DNA of 38,970 nucleotides from Chlorobium sp. (GCA_005843835.1 SZXZ01000086.1:1-38970); one strand, 5' to 3'. Positions 12,129-21,685 are shown, counted from the stretch's first letter. Notes: a model not told the origin generated them from the letters alone. Translations and numbers: made by a program.

Positions 12129-12653
12129 TTAAACAGCTCTTTTTATTTCAAGCGCATCCAGCTCAGTATAGTCATCAAGGCTGAAGCGGTCAATTTTCAT
12201 GAGATTCAACTCGTCGATAATGTCGACAAGCTGTTTGTATTTCGCCTTATCGCTTAGCTTGACTACAATCACCATTTTCAAATTAGCTGAAGTCTGCTGC
12301 TTCAGCATCTTGCGTAAGTCTCCGCTTAACGAAAGCTGACGGGTATCTGCAACATCATACAACAAAAATTTTTTAGGCGCTTCATTACCTAGAGAACAAT
12401 ACGCAAACCCGTCACCAGCAATTCTCATAGTCATGACATTCTTTTCTGCAACCTTAACCTCCAATTTTTCCGGTGGAATATTGATTTCCATGGTATTGGA
12501 TTTTGAAAAGGTTGTTGTCAGCATAAAAAAGGTCAACAGAAGAAAAGCCACATCAACCATGGGAGTCATATCCAGATGAAACCCGATTCGTTTTGACTTT
12601 CGCCTTCCTTTTTTAACGCTGCGACGTCCATTGGGAGAATCTACTATACCCAT
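12129..12653 (-). CDS. exbD: ExbD/TolR-family biopolymer transport protein (second copy)
   Basis: A 174-residue ExbD/TolR protein: basic N-terminus, one membrane helix (about residues 29-46) containing [19 protein letters not shown] with the proton-carrying Asp of the MVDV motif, and a periplasmic domain with [20 protein letters not shown]. It is separated by a single base from the upstream exbD, so the two are surely co-translated. It is probably the TonB-proximal partner, perhaps forming a heteromeric ExbD pair with its neighbour. Confidence 0.92.
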   Translation of the reverse strand: MGIVDSPNGRRSVKKGRRKSKRIGFHLDMTPMVDVAFLLLTFFMLTTTFSKSNTMEINIPPEKLEVKVAEKNVMTMRIAGDGFAYCSLGNEAPKKFLLYDVADTRQLSLSGDLRKMLKQQTSANLKMVIVVKLSDKAKYKQLVDIIDELNLMKIDRFSLDDYTELDALEIKRAV

Positions 12654-12654
12654 A

Positions 12655-13188
12655 TCAGCGAACCTCCCTTTTAAGAACAGTAATCAAGTTAAACGTCAGC
12701 AGATTAGCTTTTTTGTAAACCTTGATAACATAATTCACTGCCTCGAAACCAGCACCAGCATCCGCCCTTACAACCGGACGGAGCTTTGGATCAGCAAATC
12801 GCGCCATTACGACATATTTATCCAGCTCATCACGCTCAACACGAAAGCTTTCAGCAAGTTTGAAGTGTTTCAGAGAATCTGCAATAGCTTTTGAAGAAAG
12901 TCCTGCATGTTTAAGCTTTTGGATTACAACAGCGTTAAATATTTTTTCTCGTGACTGTTGTGAAGACACTCCCATTAAAAAGGAGTTTTGAGCACTCACT
13001 GTCACTGTCAGAACATTTGACTCGGGAAGCTTCTGTATCGAATGTGAAGCAGGCAAATTGATCTGTACTATTTCGGGGGGACGAAATTTTGTCGTCAGCA
13101 TAAAAAACGTCAAAAGCAGAAACGCAACGTCTACCATCGGCGTCATATCAATGCGGAATCCTACCCTTTTTGCCTTGATTCTCGACAT
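12655..13188 (-). CDS. exbD: ExbD/TolR-family biopolymer transport protein (first copy)
   Basis: A 177-residue ExbD homologue with the same core as its neighbour: [20 protein letters not shown] near residues 12-31, including the functional Asp in MVDV. The periplasmic half is unlike the second copy ([25 protein letters not shown]), arguing for divergence rather than recent duplication. It lies 6 bases after exbB. Two exbD genes beside one exbB and one tonB is a common Bacteroidetes/Chlorobi arrangement. Confidence 0.92.
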   Translation of the reverse strand: MSRIKAKRVGFRIDMTPMVDVAFLLLTFFMLTTKFRPPEIVQINLPASHSIQKLPESNVLTVTVSAQNSFLMGVSSQQSREKIFNAVVIQKLKHAGLSSKAIADSLKHFKLAESFRVERDELDKYVVMARFADPKLRPVVRADAGAGFEAVNYVIKVYKKANLLTFNLITVLKREVR

Positions 13189-13194
13189 CAGCTA

Positions 13195-13941
13195 TTATTC
13201 CGATTTACCGGTTCCAAGAGTATGTATTATGTAGAATGCAGCTTCATCAATGGTATAGTTGAATCTATCAACCCGACTTGTAAAAACGTTATAGGCAACA
13301 ATTCCCATAATACCGCCAAGTATACCAAGCGCTGTATTAAAAAGAGCCTCGGAGATACCCAGCGATAGCTGAACCGCGTCTGGAGCTCCGCTGGTTGCCA
13401 TAGCGGCAAAAGCGCGAATCATACCAAGAGTAGTTCCCAAGAGGCCTACCATTGTCGATATTGAAGCAATAGTGGATATCGATACAAGATTTTTCTCCAA
13501 AAGAGGCATTTCCATAATCGTAGCTTCCTCAACGGCCTTTTCCATCTCGCTGATCTTTTTATCCCGATCGGTCACATTATATTGGGATAGTTTTTTATAC
13601 CGGTCAAGTACGGCGCGAAGAACAGCTGCCAGTGAGCTCTGATGGTCGTCACATTTCGCAATGGCCTGATCAATAAAGCCGTTATCAATATCCTGCTTGA
13701 GACCATGAACAAATTCCGGAATATTCCCTTTCCCCGAAGCTTTGTTCAAAGCAATAATACGTTCCACAGTGTAAGCAACGACCATCAGAATCAATGCCAT
13801 AAGCACAGAGACTACCAGCCCTCCGTTAAAAACGGCATGAAACATTGAACCCGGAGGAGTGCTGCCCATCCAAAAATAAAATCCCAAGGAAACCGAATAG
13901 GTTATTGCAATGAGCAAAGCCGTAAAAAAACCATGTTTCAT
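13195..13941 (-). CDS. exbB: MotA/TolQ/ExbB proton channel protein
   Basis: Proton-conducting subunit of the ExbB-ExbD-TonB motor in the inner membrane. The 248-residue protein has helices at about residues 8-25 and 38-58, a long cytoplasmic loop with charged helices, and a C-terminal double helix region with the family signature STMVGLLGTTLGMIRAF (about 162-178) and GISEALFNTALGILGGIMGIVAYN (about 195-218). It is first in the four-gene minus-strand operon; promoter elements should lie in the 299-base spacer shared with dnaG. Confidence 0.94.
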   Translation of the reverse strand: MKHGFFTALLIAITYSVSLGFYFWMGSTPPGSMFHAVFNGGLVVSVLMALILMVVAYTVERIIALNKASGKGNIPEFVHGLKQDIDNGFIDQAIAKCDDHQSSLAAVLRAVLDRYKKLSQYNVTDRDKKISEMEKAVEEATIMEMPLLEKNLVSISTIASISTMVGLLGTTLGMIRAFAAMATSGAPDAVQLSLGISEALFNTALGILGGIMGIVAYNVFTSRVDRFNYTIDEAAFYIIHTLGTGKSE

Positions 13942-14240
13942 AGAACTCTTATTTGTTTTGACTGACCGGAAGAAAAAAGAGGTATTATTAAACCGCAGTG
14001 TGAAGTTGATGTAGAGTAGCGTGTGTAATACATTATTAAACTATTAATCACCCCTTGCAGGCCCCTTGCAGGAATAGTCCAAACCGTTGAACTTTGAATG
14101 CAACCGCCCTATAAAAAAACAACTTATAAATAACAGGGTTAAATTTAGTAAATAAGCTTCTTATTTTTAAACACTAATCGATTTTATAAAAGAAAAATAC
14201 ACGTGTTCCTGCAACTATATTTAAGTCAAAGATCAGGCAG
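13942..14240. other. Divergent exbB/dnaG spacer with tandem 11-bp repeat
   Basis: This spacer holds promoters for the minus-strand exb operon and for dnaG. Its clearest structure is a perfect tandem duplication of CCCCTTGCAGG (14051-14061 and 14062-14072), about one DNA helical turn per copy and the most GC-rich patch in an otherwise AT-rich stretch. No reading frame is supported. Confidence 0.5.
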
Positions 14241-16136
14241 ATGATCCCTCATTCGATCATTGATGATGTCCGACATGCGGCTGACATTGTTGATATTATA
14301 TCTGATTACCTGACACTTCAGCCTTCAGGCCGCAATTTCAAGGCTCTTTCTCCTTTTACACAGGAGAAAACCCCATCGTTTGTTGTATCACCTGACAAAC
14401 AGATTTACAAGTGTTTTTCGACGGGTAAAGGAGGTAACGTCTTTTCTTTTGTCATGGAAATGGAAAAAGTATCTTTTCTTGAAGCAATCGAACTTGTTGC
14501 CAAGCGAACAGGAATCGATATCAGTCGATTTACTGAAAAAAAAGAGTTCAACCCCGTTCCTGAAGACAGTCGTACCACCACACTTCGATGGGCCGCAATG
14601 TTCTTCCAAAGAACACTGGAAAGTACGTCAGGAAAAATCGGGCATGACTATCTTGTAACCCAGCGAGCACTGTCTGAAAATACCCTCAAATCCTTTGGCC
14701 TTGGCTATGCCCCAGACTCATGGGACACTCTTTTTAACGAAGCAAAGCGAGCAGGCATACCTCAGGAACATCTTTCCGATCTGGGACTTGTCACACAGAA
14801 TAAACAGAAAAATTCCTGGTACGACACATTCCGCAGCAGAGTTATTTTTCCTGTTTTTTCTGTGGGGGGGCAGGTTGTCGGCTTTGGAGGGCGAACCCTG
14901 TTGGATGACCCTCAAACTCCAAAATACCTGAATTCACCTGAAAGCCGTTTGTTTGAAAAATCAAAACTCCTGTATGGACTGCATATAGCAAAAAATGAAA
15001 TCCGACGGAGTGAAACGGCAATCCTTGTTGAAGGATACATGGATGTACTCGCGCTTCATCAGGCAGGAATAAAGAATGCTGTAGCTTCATGTGGCACTTC
15101 CCTGACCCGTTACCAGGCGAAAATCCTGAAACGTCACACAAACCGCGTGCTGTTTATGTACGATGCTGATGCTGCTGGAAAAAAGTCAATGATGACCGGT
15201 CTCGACACGCTCCTTACAGAAGGCATTACCCCCTTTATGGTGATGCTTCCTGACGGTGATGATCCCGACAGTTTTGTTCGGCGTGAAGGCAGGGAAAAAT
15301 TTCTGAAGTTCTCAGAAGAAACGATGCTTTCCTTTCAAGACTTTCAAATCCGCTTTTTTCAGGAAACAGAAAACTTTTCACAGCCCGAGAAAAAATCAAA
15401 AGCAATAAGAGAAATGGCCCATACGATTGCGCTTATTCCGGACCGAATCAAGCAGGAGCTTTATCTGCAGGAATTATCCGGAAAACTATCTATCAGCCAG
15501 CATGCCCTGCACGAGATCCTCGGAAAAGAGCATACTCTCCAAGCAAAAAAAACATCAGCTGAAGAAAGTCGTATTTCGATTCAGCCCCCAAAACAACTAT
15601 CGAAAAAGATTTCTGTGCTGGAAAAAACCTTTTTAAAAGCCCTACTTGAAAGTACAGCGTATGGAAATACTGTGCTTGAATTTGCAGCATCCCATGAAGA
15701 GATGCTCGAATTGCCACACCTTGAGGCTCAGCAGATTTTTACGCACATGATCCGTCGTTACCATGACACATCAGGCAATCCTGAGCAGCACATCGATATT
15801 ACAACTGAAATTAGTCTGTTCAGCAATCCGGAATCAAGGGATCTGGCATCAGGACTATTGATGGACCCTCCGGTCAGCAATAAATGGCTGGAACAAACCG
15901 ATGTCCACGCAGAAAATGCAAAACGGTGTTTGTTAATGTTCCTGGATGCATTCAAAAACCTCATTTTAGAGCCCTTGATCCATCAGAAAAAAACTCTCAC
16001 AGAAAAAATCCGCTGTGAAGATGACTCAAACAGGGAGATTGAGCTTTTGAAAGAGAAAATTGTGCTGGATAAAAAAATCCGCAAAACATCGCTGGATCTT
16101 GATAAGATGATTGCAAAAATAGTTGAAAACAGCTGA
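14241..16136 (+). CDS. dnaG: DNA primase
   Basis: Synthesises RNA primers for replication. The 631-residue protein has the three DnaG parts. The N-terminal domain (1-100) has the CHC2 framework EKTPSFVVSPDKQIYKCF (42-59). The RNA polymerase core has a TOPRIM fold with the catalytic VEGYMDV (about 261-267) and YDADAAGKKS (about 307-316). A C-terminal region (about 450-631) is presumed to bind helicase. In the zinc ribbon, three of four usual ligands are replaced: Ser37, Thr40 and Thr61, leaving only Cys58. Similar loss (SPFT...FSxGKGG) is, as I recall, usual in Bacteroidetes-lineage primases, so this is probably a functional zinc-less form. The ATG start fits family N-termini; CAGGCAG precedes it. 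Confidence 0.95.
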   Translation: MIPHSIIDDVRHAADIVDIISDYLTLQPSGRNFKALSPFTQEKTPSFVVSPDKQIYKCFSTGKGGNVFSFVMEMEKVSFLEAIELVAKRTGIDISRFTEKKEFNPVPEDSRTTTLRWAAMFFQRTLESTSGKIGHDYLVTQRALSENTLKSFGLGYAPDSWDTLFNEAKRAGIPQEHLSDLGLVTQNKQKNSWYDTFRSRVIFPVFSVGGQVVGFGGRTLLDDPQTPKYLNSPESRLFEKSKLLYGLHIAKNEIRRSETAILVEGYMDVLALHQAGIKNAVASCGTSLTRYQAKILKRHTNRVLFMYDADAAGKKSMMTGLDTLLTEGITPFMVMLPDGDDPDSFVRREGREKFLKFSEETMLSFQDFQIRFFQETENFSQPEKKSKAIREMAHTIALIPDRIKQELYLQELSGKLSISQHALHEILGKEHTLQAKKTSAEESRISIQPPKQLSKKISVLEKTFLKALLESTAYGNTVLEFAASHEEMLELPHLEAQQIFTHMIRRYHDTSGNPEQHIDITTEISLFSNPESRDLASGLLMDPPVSNKWLEQTDVHAENAKRCLLMFLDAFKNLILEPLIHQKKTLTEKIRCEDDSNREIELLKEKIVLDKKIRKTSLDLDKMIAKIVENS

Positions 16137-16225
16137 ACTCATTACCTTAAAACTCTCCAGTAGGGAACTGATTGTTTAAATCAGCAACAAAGCTTGAGGT
16201 TTCCCCGATTTGAATCTATACAGAT

Positions 16226-16266
16226 AAAAGCCCACCTGTAATCTTTCGGAATGCAGGCGGGCTTTC
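16226..16266. terminator. Bidirectional terminator between dnaG and glyA
   Basis: A 12-bp stem with one mismatch, AAAGCCCACCTG (16227-16238) and CAGGCGGGCTTT (16254-16265), closes a 15-base loop between two convergent genes. The A/T ends on both sides suit termination in both directions. Confidence 0.7.
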
Positions 16267-16306
16267 ATGTCAATCAATCAAACGAAAAACAAGGAACATA
16301 ACGCTA

Positions 16307-17623
16307 TCAGACCGCATATCCTTCGAGAAGATGACTGAGGCAGAGCTCTTTGATTTCTTTTCGGACAGTTTGGCATACATCATCGGCATTGGGCTTTTCA
16401 GCTGACAAGATAACCCTGTCGATAAGTTCAGCTATTGACCTGCTGTCATCTTCATTCATACCCCTGGTGGTCATGGCAGGAGTACCGATGCGAATACCGC
16501 TTGTAACGAACGGTGACTTGTCGTCAAAAGGAACCATGTTCTTGTTGACGGTAATACCTGCTGCATGAAGAAGATTTTCGGCAACTTTTCCTGTGACGTT
16601 TTTGTTCCGCAGATCAAGAAGCATCAAGTGGTTTTTTGTACCTCCACTTACGATATTGTAACCAAGATCCACAAACTTTTCAGCCATAGCTGATGCATTT
16701 TTTATAACCTGAGTTGCATAATCCTTGAACTCAGGCTGCAATGCCTCACCAAAAGCAACTGCTTTACCTGCAATAATATGCATAAGCGGCCCGCCTTGAA
16801 TACCCGGCATAACTTCAGCGTCCATTACTTCAGACATCATTTTAAGGCGTGAACCTGTTTTTGTCTTGATGGTGATACCCATAGGGTTTTCGAAATCGGT
16901 ACCCATCATAATCATTCCACCTCTCGGCCCGCGAAGGGTTTTGTGGGTAGTGGTGGTTACAAAATGACAATGAGGTAACGGGTTTCCTAAAAACCCGGCG
17001 GCGATCAATCCTGCGGGATGCGCTATATCTGCCATCAGAAATGCACCTACCTTGTCGGCAATTACTCTGAATTCCTTGACGTCAAAACCTTGTGAATATG
17101 CACTTGCTCCGCAAATTATAAGTTTCGGACGAACCTTAAGAGCAAGTTCCTCGACTTTATTCATGTCGATACAACCAGTTTCGCGATCAACACCATAGGA
17201 ATGGGCATCAAACATCTGACCTGAAAAATTTACGGAACTGCCATGGGTAAGATGTCCGCCATGCGATAGATCAAGACCCATAATAGTATCACCAGGTTTC
17301 AGAACTGCAAAAAGAACCGCCATATTTGCACTTGACCCTGAATGAGGCTGAACATTGACATACTCGCAGCCAAAGAGCTTTTTAGCGCGGTCACGGGCGA
17401 GATTTTCAGCGACATCAACATATTCACATCCACCATAATATCGCTTGCCTGGATAGCCCTCGGCATACTTATTGGTCATCACCGATCCGCAGGCCTGCAT
17501 GACTGCTCGACTGGTAAAGTTTTCAGAAGCAATAAGCTCAAGTGTTTCAGTTTGTCTTCTGGTTTCGTTGGCAATAGCCTCAAAGACCTCTTGATCCTGA
17601 AGTTGAAGGATTTCGGTATCCAT
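16307..17623 (-). CDS. glyA: Serine hydroxymethyltransferase
   Basis: A PLP enzyme interconverting serine plus tetrahydrofolate and glycine plus methylene-tetrahydrofolate. The start at ATG 17623 gives 438 residues; the frame is open 26 codons further upstream into ribBA, but that extension lacks family similarity. Hallmarks: LELIASENF (about residues 27-35), [27 protein letters not shown], and the Schiff-base Lys228 in [14 protein letters not shown]. Its start is 7 bases after the ribBA stop and its ribosome site AAGGA lies within the last ribBA codons, so both are one operon. A bidirectional terminator follows. Confidence 0.96.
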   Translation of the reverse strand: MDTEILQLQDQEVFEAIANETRRQTETLELIASENFTSRAVMQACGSVMTNKYAEGYPGKRYYGGCEYVDVAENLARDRAKKLFGCEYVNVQPHSGSSANMAVLFAVLKPGDTIMGLDLSHGGHLTHGSSVNFSGQMFDAHSYGVDRETGCIDMNKVEELALKVRPKLIICGASAYSQGFDVKEFRVIADKVGAFLMADIAHPAGLIAAGFLGNPLPHCHFVTTTTHKTLRGPRGGMIMMGTDFENPMGITIKTKTGSRLKMMSEVMDAEVMPGIQGGPLMHIIAGKAVAFGEALQPEFKDYATQVIKNASAMAEKFVDLGYNIVSGGTKNHLMLLDLRNKNVTGKVAENLLHAAGITVNKNMVPFDDKSPFVTSGIRIGTPAMTTRGMNEDDSRSIAELIDRVILSAEKPNADDVCQTVRKEIKELCLSHLLEGYAV

Positions 17624-17630
17624 CGGTTTC

Positions 17631-18902
17631 TCAGTCCTTTTCCTGACGGAAGTTTTCGGTTGTAGAAGTGTGTGTTTTATCAGTGCCGCATGAACAGCCA
17701 ATCATGTGGCCTAGCTTGTCGCGTTTTGTATTGAGATAACTTTGATTCAGAGGATTTGGCAGCATCTCTAGCGAAATTCGCTCAACTATTTCCAGACCAT
17801 ACCCCTCAAGACCGACAACTTTTTTCGGATTGTTGGTCATGAGCTTCATTCGCCTGACTCCGAGATCCTTGAGAATTTGTGCCCCGATACCATAGTCCCG
17901 AAGATCAGCCTTGAACCCAAGTTTTTCGTTTGCCTCAACAGTATCAAACCCTTCATCCTGAAGGTTATATGCTTTCAATTTATTGATAAGGCCTATACCT
18001 CGACCTTCCTGCATAAGATATATTAATACTCCTCTTCCCTCATTTTCTATCATTCTCAACGCAGAAGCAAGCTGGTTTCCACAATCGCAACGCAGAGAAG
18101 CAAAGGTATCGCCCGTGGCACACTGCGAATGAACCCTTACAAGAACCGGATCATCAGTAGTAATATCGCCCTTTACAATAGCCATATGGTTCTGCTGGTC
18201 AGTAAACGATTCGTAGGCAATTAATCTGAACTCCCCGAAAATAGTCGGAAGTCTCGATTCGACTGCACGGTGCACGAGTTTGTTGCGTTTCATCTGATAA
18301 GCAACAAGTTCCTTGATGGTAATAAGCTTTAATCCAAACTTTGCCTTAAGCTTGATAAGTTCGGGTAGTCTTGCCATACTGCCGTCGTCGTGAAGAATTT
18401 CACAGAGCAGTCCGACAGGACTGCATCCAGCAAGACGTGCAAGATCAACGGCAGCTTCAGTATGTCCGACACGTCTGAGAACGCCACCATCCATTGCCCG
18501 TAGCGGAAATATATGACCGGGTCTGGAAAAATCGTCTGCCTTTGAGTTGGGGTCACCAAGCATTTTAATGGTCATTGCCCTGTCATACACTGAAATACCG
18601 GTTGTAACTCCTTCGGCAAGTGCATCAACAGAGACCGTAAAATTTGTCTCATGCTGGGAAGTATTTCGCTGAACCATTGGATCAAGCTGCAGCTCTTTTG
18701 CTCGATCCATTGTAATCGCAACACAGAGAAGTCCACGAGCTTCCTTGGTGATAAAATTCACCATTTCGGTGGTTACCCTATCCGCAGCACCAATAAAATC
18801 GCCTTCATCTTCTCGATCCTCATCATCAATAACAATAACAAGTTTACCCTGCCGTATATCTTCCACGGCATCTTCAATTGTATCGAAATGCTTTTTATCC
18901 AT
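17631..18902 (-). CDS. ribBA: Bifunctional DHBP synthase / GTP cyclohydrolase II
   Basis: Makes both riboflavin precursors. Residues 1-200 are 3,4-dihydroxy-2-butanone-4-phosphate synthase ([11 protein letters not shown] at 26-36; [10 protein letters not shown] at 127-136; [14 protein letters not shown]). Residues about 208-400 are GTP cyclohydrolase II, with zinc ligands Cys261, Cys272 and Cys274 in [17 protein letters not shown] and the QEGRGIGL substrate motif (298-305). Both domains look complete; the total of 423 residues is normal for RibBA. It is the first gene of the ribBA-glyA operon. No FMN riboswitch signature was recognised upstream. Confidence 0.96.
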   Translation of the reverse strand: MDKKHFDTIEDAVEDIRQGKLVIVIDDEDREDEGDFIGAADRVTTEMVNFITKEARGLLCVAITMDRAKELQLDPMVQRNTSQHETNFTVSVDALAEGVTTGISVYDRAMTIKMLGDPNSKADDFSRPGHIFPLRAMDGGVLRRVGHTEAAVDLARLAGCSPVGLLCEILHDDGSMARLPELIKLKAKFGLKLITIKELVAYQMKRNKLVHRAVESRLPTIFGEFRLIAYESFTDQQNHMAIVKGDITTDDPVLVRVHSQCATGDTFASLRCDCGNQLASALRMIENEGRGVLIYLMQEGRGIGLINKLKAYNLQDEGFDTVEANEKLGFKADLRDYGIGAQILKDLGVRRMKLMTNNPKKVVGLEGYGLEIVERISLEMLPNPLNQSYLNTKRDKLGHMIGCSCGTDKTHTSTTENFRQEKD

Positions 18903-18943
18903 TAATGGTTATTATCCTTTTTTTCAAATCAAATAGATCAAAT

Positions 18944-18952
18944 AGTATAACA
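18944..18952 (-). promoter_or_regulatory. Candidate extended -10 promoter for ribBA
   Basis: On the minus strand, TGTTATACT (an extended -10, TGnTATACT) lies about 42 bases upstream of the ribBA ATG; a T-rich -35 area precedes it. Called by eye. Confidence 0.35.
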
Positions 18953-19029
18953 ATGTGAGTGTAATGTAAAAAATCTTGACCCATTTTCAGGAACCAAAAA
19001 TGAACCTTGGAGAGTAACGACCGGTAACT

Positions 19030-19057
19030 TTGAGAAGCAAGAGCATTTTTGTATAAT
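19030..19057 (+). promoter_or_regulatory. Candidate sigma-70-type promoter for carB
   Basis: A -35 TTGAGA (19030-19035), 16-base spacer and perfect -10 TATAAT (19052-19057) lie 82 bases upstream of the carB start. ACCGGT occurs just before and just after this promoter (about 19020 and 19060). Confidence 0.5.
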
Positions 19058-19138
19058 GCACCGGTTTTTATTAAGAAGGTGAATTGTTACCTTTAATACA
19101 GCTATATTCTGAAGCTTTTTAAATACTATCGAGACTGC

Positions 19139-20995
19139 ATGACCAACCAAGCTTCCGACCTTACACAGGAGATTATTGACCTTTCCAGGAAATTCCCGAA
19201 AGACAAGCTACTGCTAGCCAAACAAAACGGGTTTTCAGATTTTCAGCTTGCCAATATTTTCAGTACGGCAGAACCTACCATTCGGGCACTCAGAAAACAT
19301 TACGGCGTTGAATCCGTCTTCAAAACCGTAGATACCTGCGCTGCGGAATTTGATGCAAAAACTCCTTATCATTATTCGACATACGAAGAGGAAAATGAAT
19401 CTGTTTCTTCAAATCTGAAAAAAGTCATTATCCTCGGTGGCGGTCCAAACCGGATCGGTCAGGGTATTGAGTTTGATTATTGTTGTGTACAGGCTGTCTT
19501 TGCTCTTAAAGAGGCCGGTTATGAAACAATCATGGTCAACTGTAACCCTGAAACTGTTTCAACCGATTATGACATAGCCGACAAGCTTTACTTTGAACCT
19601 CTCACCTTTGAGGATACCATCCGCATCATAGAGCATGAAAAACCTCTCGGTGTGATCGTAAGCTTTGGCGGTCAGACCCCTTTGAAACTTTCAGCAAAAC
19701 TTCATGAAGCCGGTGTAACTATTCTCGGGACCTCGTCAAAAGGCATTGATCTTGCTGAAGACCGTAAAAAATTCGGGGCACTTCTTGAAGAACTTGATAT
19801 TCCTCATCCCGAATACGGGACTGCTATCAGCTTTGAAGAAGCAAAAAAAATCACCGAAAGAATCGGCTACCCTGCTTTGGTCCGTCCAAGCTATGTGCTC
19901 GGAGGGCGGGCAATGAAAATTGTCTATAATGATGATTCGCTCAAAGAGTATGTTGATCAGGCACTCTTTATTACTGAAAAATATCCGCTACTTATTGACC
20001 GTTTTCTGGAAACAGCTGTTGAATTTGATATTGACGCCATCGCTGATACTACTGACTGCGTTATCAGTGGCATCATGCAGCATGTTGAGGCTGCAGGAAT
20101 ACACAGTGGAGACTCCACCTCTATTCTTCCCTATCACAACATCAGTCCGAATGTCATAGCCACCATGAAGTCTTACACTCGGACTCTGGCTACGAACCTG
20201 AAGGTAGTGGGTCTGATGAATATACAGTATGCTGTACAGAACGAGAGTGTCTATGTTATCGAAGTCAATCCAAGAGCGAGCCGGACGGTCCCGTTTGTAG
20301 GCAAGGCAACTGCCATACCTATAGTAAAAATTGCGACCCGTGTCATGCTTGGTGAAAAACTGAGCGACCTTCGTCAAGAATACGATCTTAAAGATTGTGA
20401 TGAACTCGGGATGAAACACATGGCTATTAAAGAACCTGTCTTCCCATTCTCTAAATTTGTTAAGTCCGGTGTTTACCTTGGTCCTGAAATGCGTTCTACC
20501 GGTGAAGCGATGAGCCTTGCCGATGAGTTTCCGGAAGCTTTTGCCAAGGCATATCAAGCAGCAAATATGCAGCTTCCACTTTCAGGAGCAGTTTTTATAA
20601 GTGTGAACGATCAGGATAAAAACCAGCGCATCCTGGCCATTGCAAAAGCACTTTATCGCATGGACTTCGACTTGATTGCTACAGCAGGCACCCACGAATT
20701 TTTAATAGAAAATGGTATTGAGTGTAAAAAAGTGTTCAAGGTAGGTGAGGAAGGGCGACCCAACATTTTCGATATTATCAAACATGGCAAAATCAACTTT
20801 GTCATAAATACTCCAAGAGGCGAGAAAGCCCTTCATGATGAGGAAGCAATAGGGGCTGCGTCAGTGCTTAGCAACGTTCCCTTTGTAACCACAATTGAAG
20901 CTGCTGAGGCTTCTGTACAAGCAATAGACTGTATCCGCCATCAGGAATTCGGCGTTAAAAGTCTTCAGGAATACGCGTCCTACCGCGACAAATAA
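19139..20995 (+). CDS. carB: Carbamoyl-phosphate synthase large subunit, C-terminal half
   Basis: Encodes only the second half of CarB in 618 residues, against about 1070 for the usual single chain. It starts with the oligomerisation domain (about residues 1-75, LAKQNGFSDFQLANIF), continues with the second ATP-grasp unit for carbamate phosphorylation (VIILGGGPNRIGQGIEFDYC, about 92-111; RPSYVLGGRAM; VIEVNPRASRTVPF), and ends with the MGS-type regulatory domain (AIAKALYRMDFDLIATAGTHEFL). The first half must be encoded elsewhere. Split CarB is known in other deeply branching prokaryotes. The gene has its own promoter, and the domain boundary at the N-terminus is clean, so this is not a frameshift fragment. 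Confidence 0.93.
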   Translation: MTNQASDLTQEIIDLSRKFPKDKLLLAKQNGFSDFQLANIFSTAEPTIRALRKHYGVESVFKTVDTCAAEFDAKTPYHYSTYEEENESVSSNLKKVIILGGGPNRIGQGIEFDYCCVQAVFALKEAGYETIMVNCNPETVSTDYDIADKLYFEPLTFEDTIRIIEHEKPLGVIVSFGGQTPLKLSAKLHEAGVTILGTSSKGIDLAEDRKKFGALLEELDIPHPEYGTAISFEEAKKITERIGYPALVRPSYVLGGRAMKIVYNDDSLKEYVDQALFITEKYPLLIDRFLETAVEFDIDAIADTTDCVISGIMQHVEAAGIHSGDSTSILPYHNISPNVIATMKSYTRTLATNLKVVGLMNIQYAVQNESVYVIEVNPRASRTVPFVGKATAIPIVKIATRVMLGEKLSDLRQEYDLKDCDELGMKHMAIKEPVFPFSKFVKSGVYLGPEMRSTGEAMSLADEFPEAFAKAYQAANMQLPLSGAVFISVNDQDKNQRILAIAKALYRMDFDLIATAGTHEFLIENGIECKKVFKVGEEGRPNIFDIIKHGKINFVINTPRGEKALHDEEAIGAASVLSNVPFVTTIEAAEASVQAIDCIRHQEFGVKSLQEYASYRDK

Positions 20996-21015
20996 GGCTA
21001 TACAACACCTTTTTA

Positions 21016-21498
21016 CTACGATGTTTCAAGGCCCTGCAATAACAGTAGGGCTTTTAAAAACTGATATGACTCAGTATAGATTGAAACATCAGAAGTCGCC
21101 CGTGGCCCTGCAATATTGAGAGTTTCGATTGCGTGCCTTATTATCCACTGCATAACTGATTCGATTGCCGGCATATTGTCAAAGCGGACGATCATGCAAG
21201 GACGCTCAGTCTTTATAGCGCATTCATAGGTATAACGGGATCCCCCTTTCAATCGGTTACGAACAAGAATCAGTGTGCCATCAGAATCTCTTACATTCCA
21301 CGCTGTTCTTTGTCTGTAATCGGCATGAGGAGTTTCTTGAAGCAGGTAACGTTCAGGAATTCCTCCATCCTCTGACCGCCTCCCTTTAGGACACCAACCA
21401 CCATAATCAATACAGACTGCGATTGCTGCATCAAGTGCCGCCCGGTCAACGCCCGATTGACCACCGGAAACAATTTTTTTAAGCATATTCTGGTACAT
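21016..21498 (-). CDS. YpsA-like putative molybdenum carrier (cpYpsA/SLOG) protein
   Basis: A 160-residue Rossmann-like protein of the family labelled putative molybdenum carrier in databases. Key features are KKIVSGGQSGVDRAALDAAI (about 7-26), the nucleotide-phosphate loop, and GGWCPKGRRSEDGGIPERY (about 33-51). It also has TLILVRNRLKGGSRYT, consistent with a small SLOG-type ligand-binding fold. The molybdenum role derives from a structural annotation and is not proven; nucleotide-derivative binding is at least as likely. ATG 21498 was kept, with Met5 as an alternative. It is alone on this strand, tail-to-tail with carB. Confidence 0.8.
   Translation of the reverse strand: MYQNMLKKIVSGGQSGVDRAALDAAIAVCIDYGGWCPKGRRSEDGGIPERYLLQETPHADYRQRTAWNVRDSDGTLILVRNRLKGGSRYTYECAIKTERPCMIVRFDNMPAIESVMQWIIRHAIETLNIAGPRATSDVSIYTESYQFLKALLLLQGLETS
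21029..21056 (+). terminator. Possible carB terminator inside the convergent gene
   Basis: GCCCT (21031-21035) and AGGGC (21047-21051) form a short stem followed by TTTT. It lies within the last codons of the convergent minus-strand gene, 36 bases after the carB stop. Confidence 0.35.
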
Positions 21499-21527
21499 CT
21501 TTAAATCAGAATCGTATCAAACCTTAA

Positions 21528-21593
21528 CCCCTTAAAATTTTGAGGGGAGAAAAATAATCATCTCAGTAAATGATAACTGAGTATATTTATAAT
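21528..21593 (+). promoter_or_regulatory. Ferritin-like gene promoter with two palindromes
   Basis: A perfect TATAAT (21588-21593) lies about 90 bases upstream of the ferritin-like gene. Just upstream is the inverted repeat CTCAGT-N8-ACTGAG (21562-21581), covering the -35 area. A near-perfect 20-base palindrome, CCCCTT-AAAATTTT-GAGGGG, spans 21528-21547. Either may be an operator; the second could instead serve the divergent YpsA-like gene. Confidence 0.45.
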
Positions 21594-21685
21594 GGTGGTA
21601 TTATTGCCTTTAATTAAGACAGACTCCTCGTTTGGATAAAAATGAGAACCGGTAAAAACCTACGGAAAAATAAAATGTATTGACC

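Noticed and set aside
17624-17701. N-terminal extension of serine hydroxymethyltransferase by 26 codons.
   Set aside because: It overlaps the end of ribBA, has no family similarity, and ATG 17623 gives the usual N-terminus and length.
18903-19138. Possible FMN riboswitch upstream of ribBA.
   Set aside because: None of the conserved RFN-element segments was found; the spacer is short and AT-rich.
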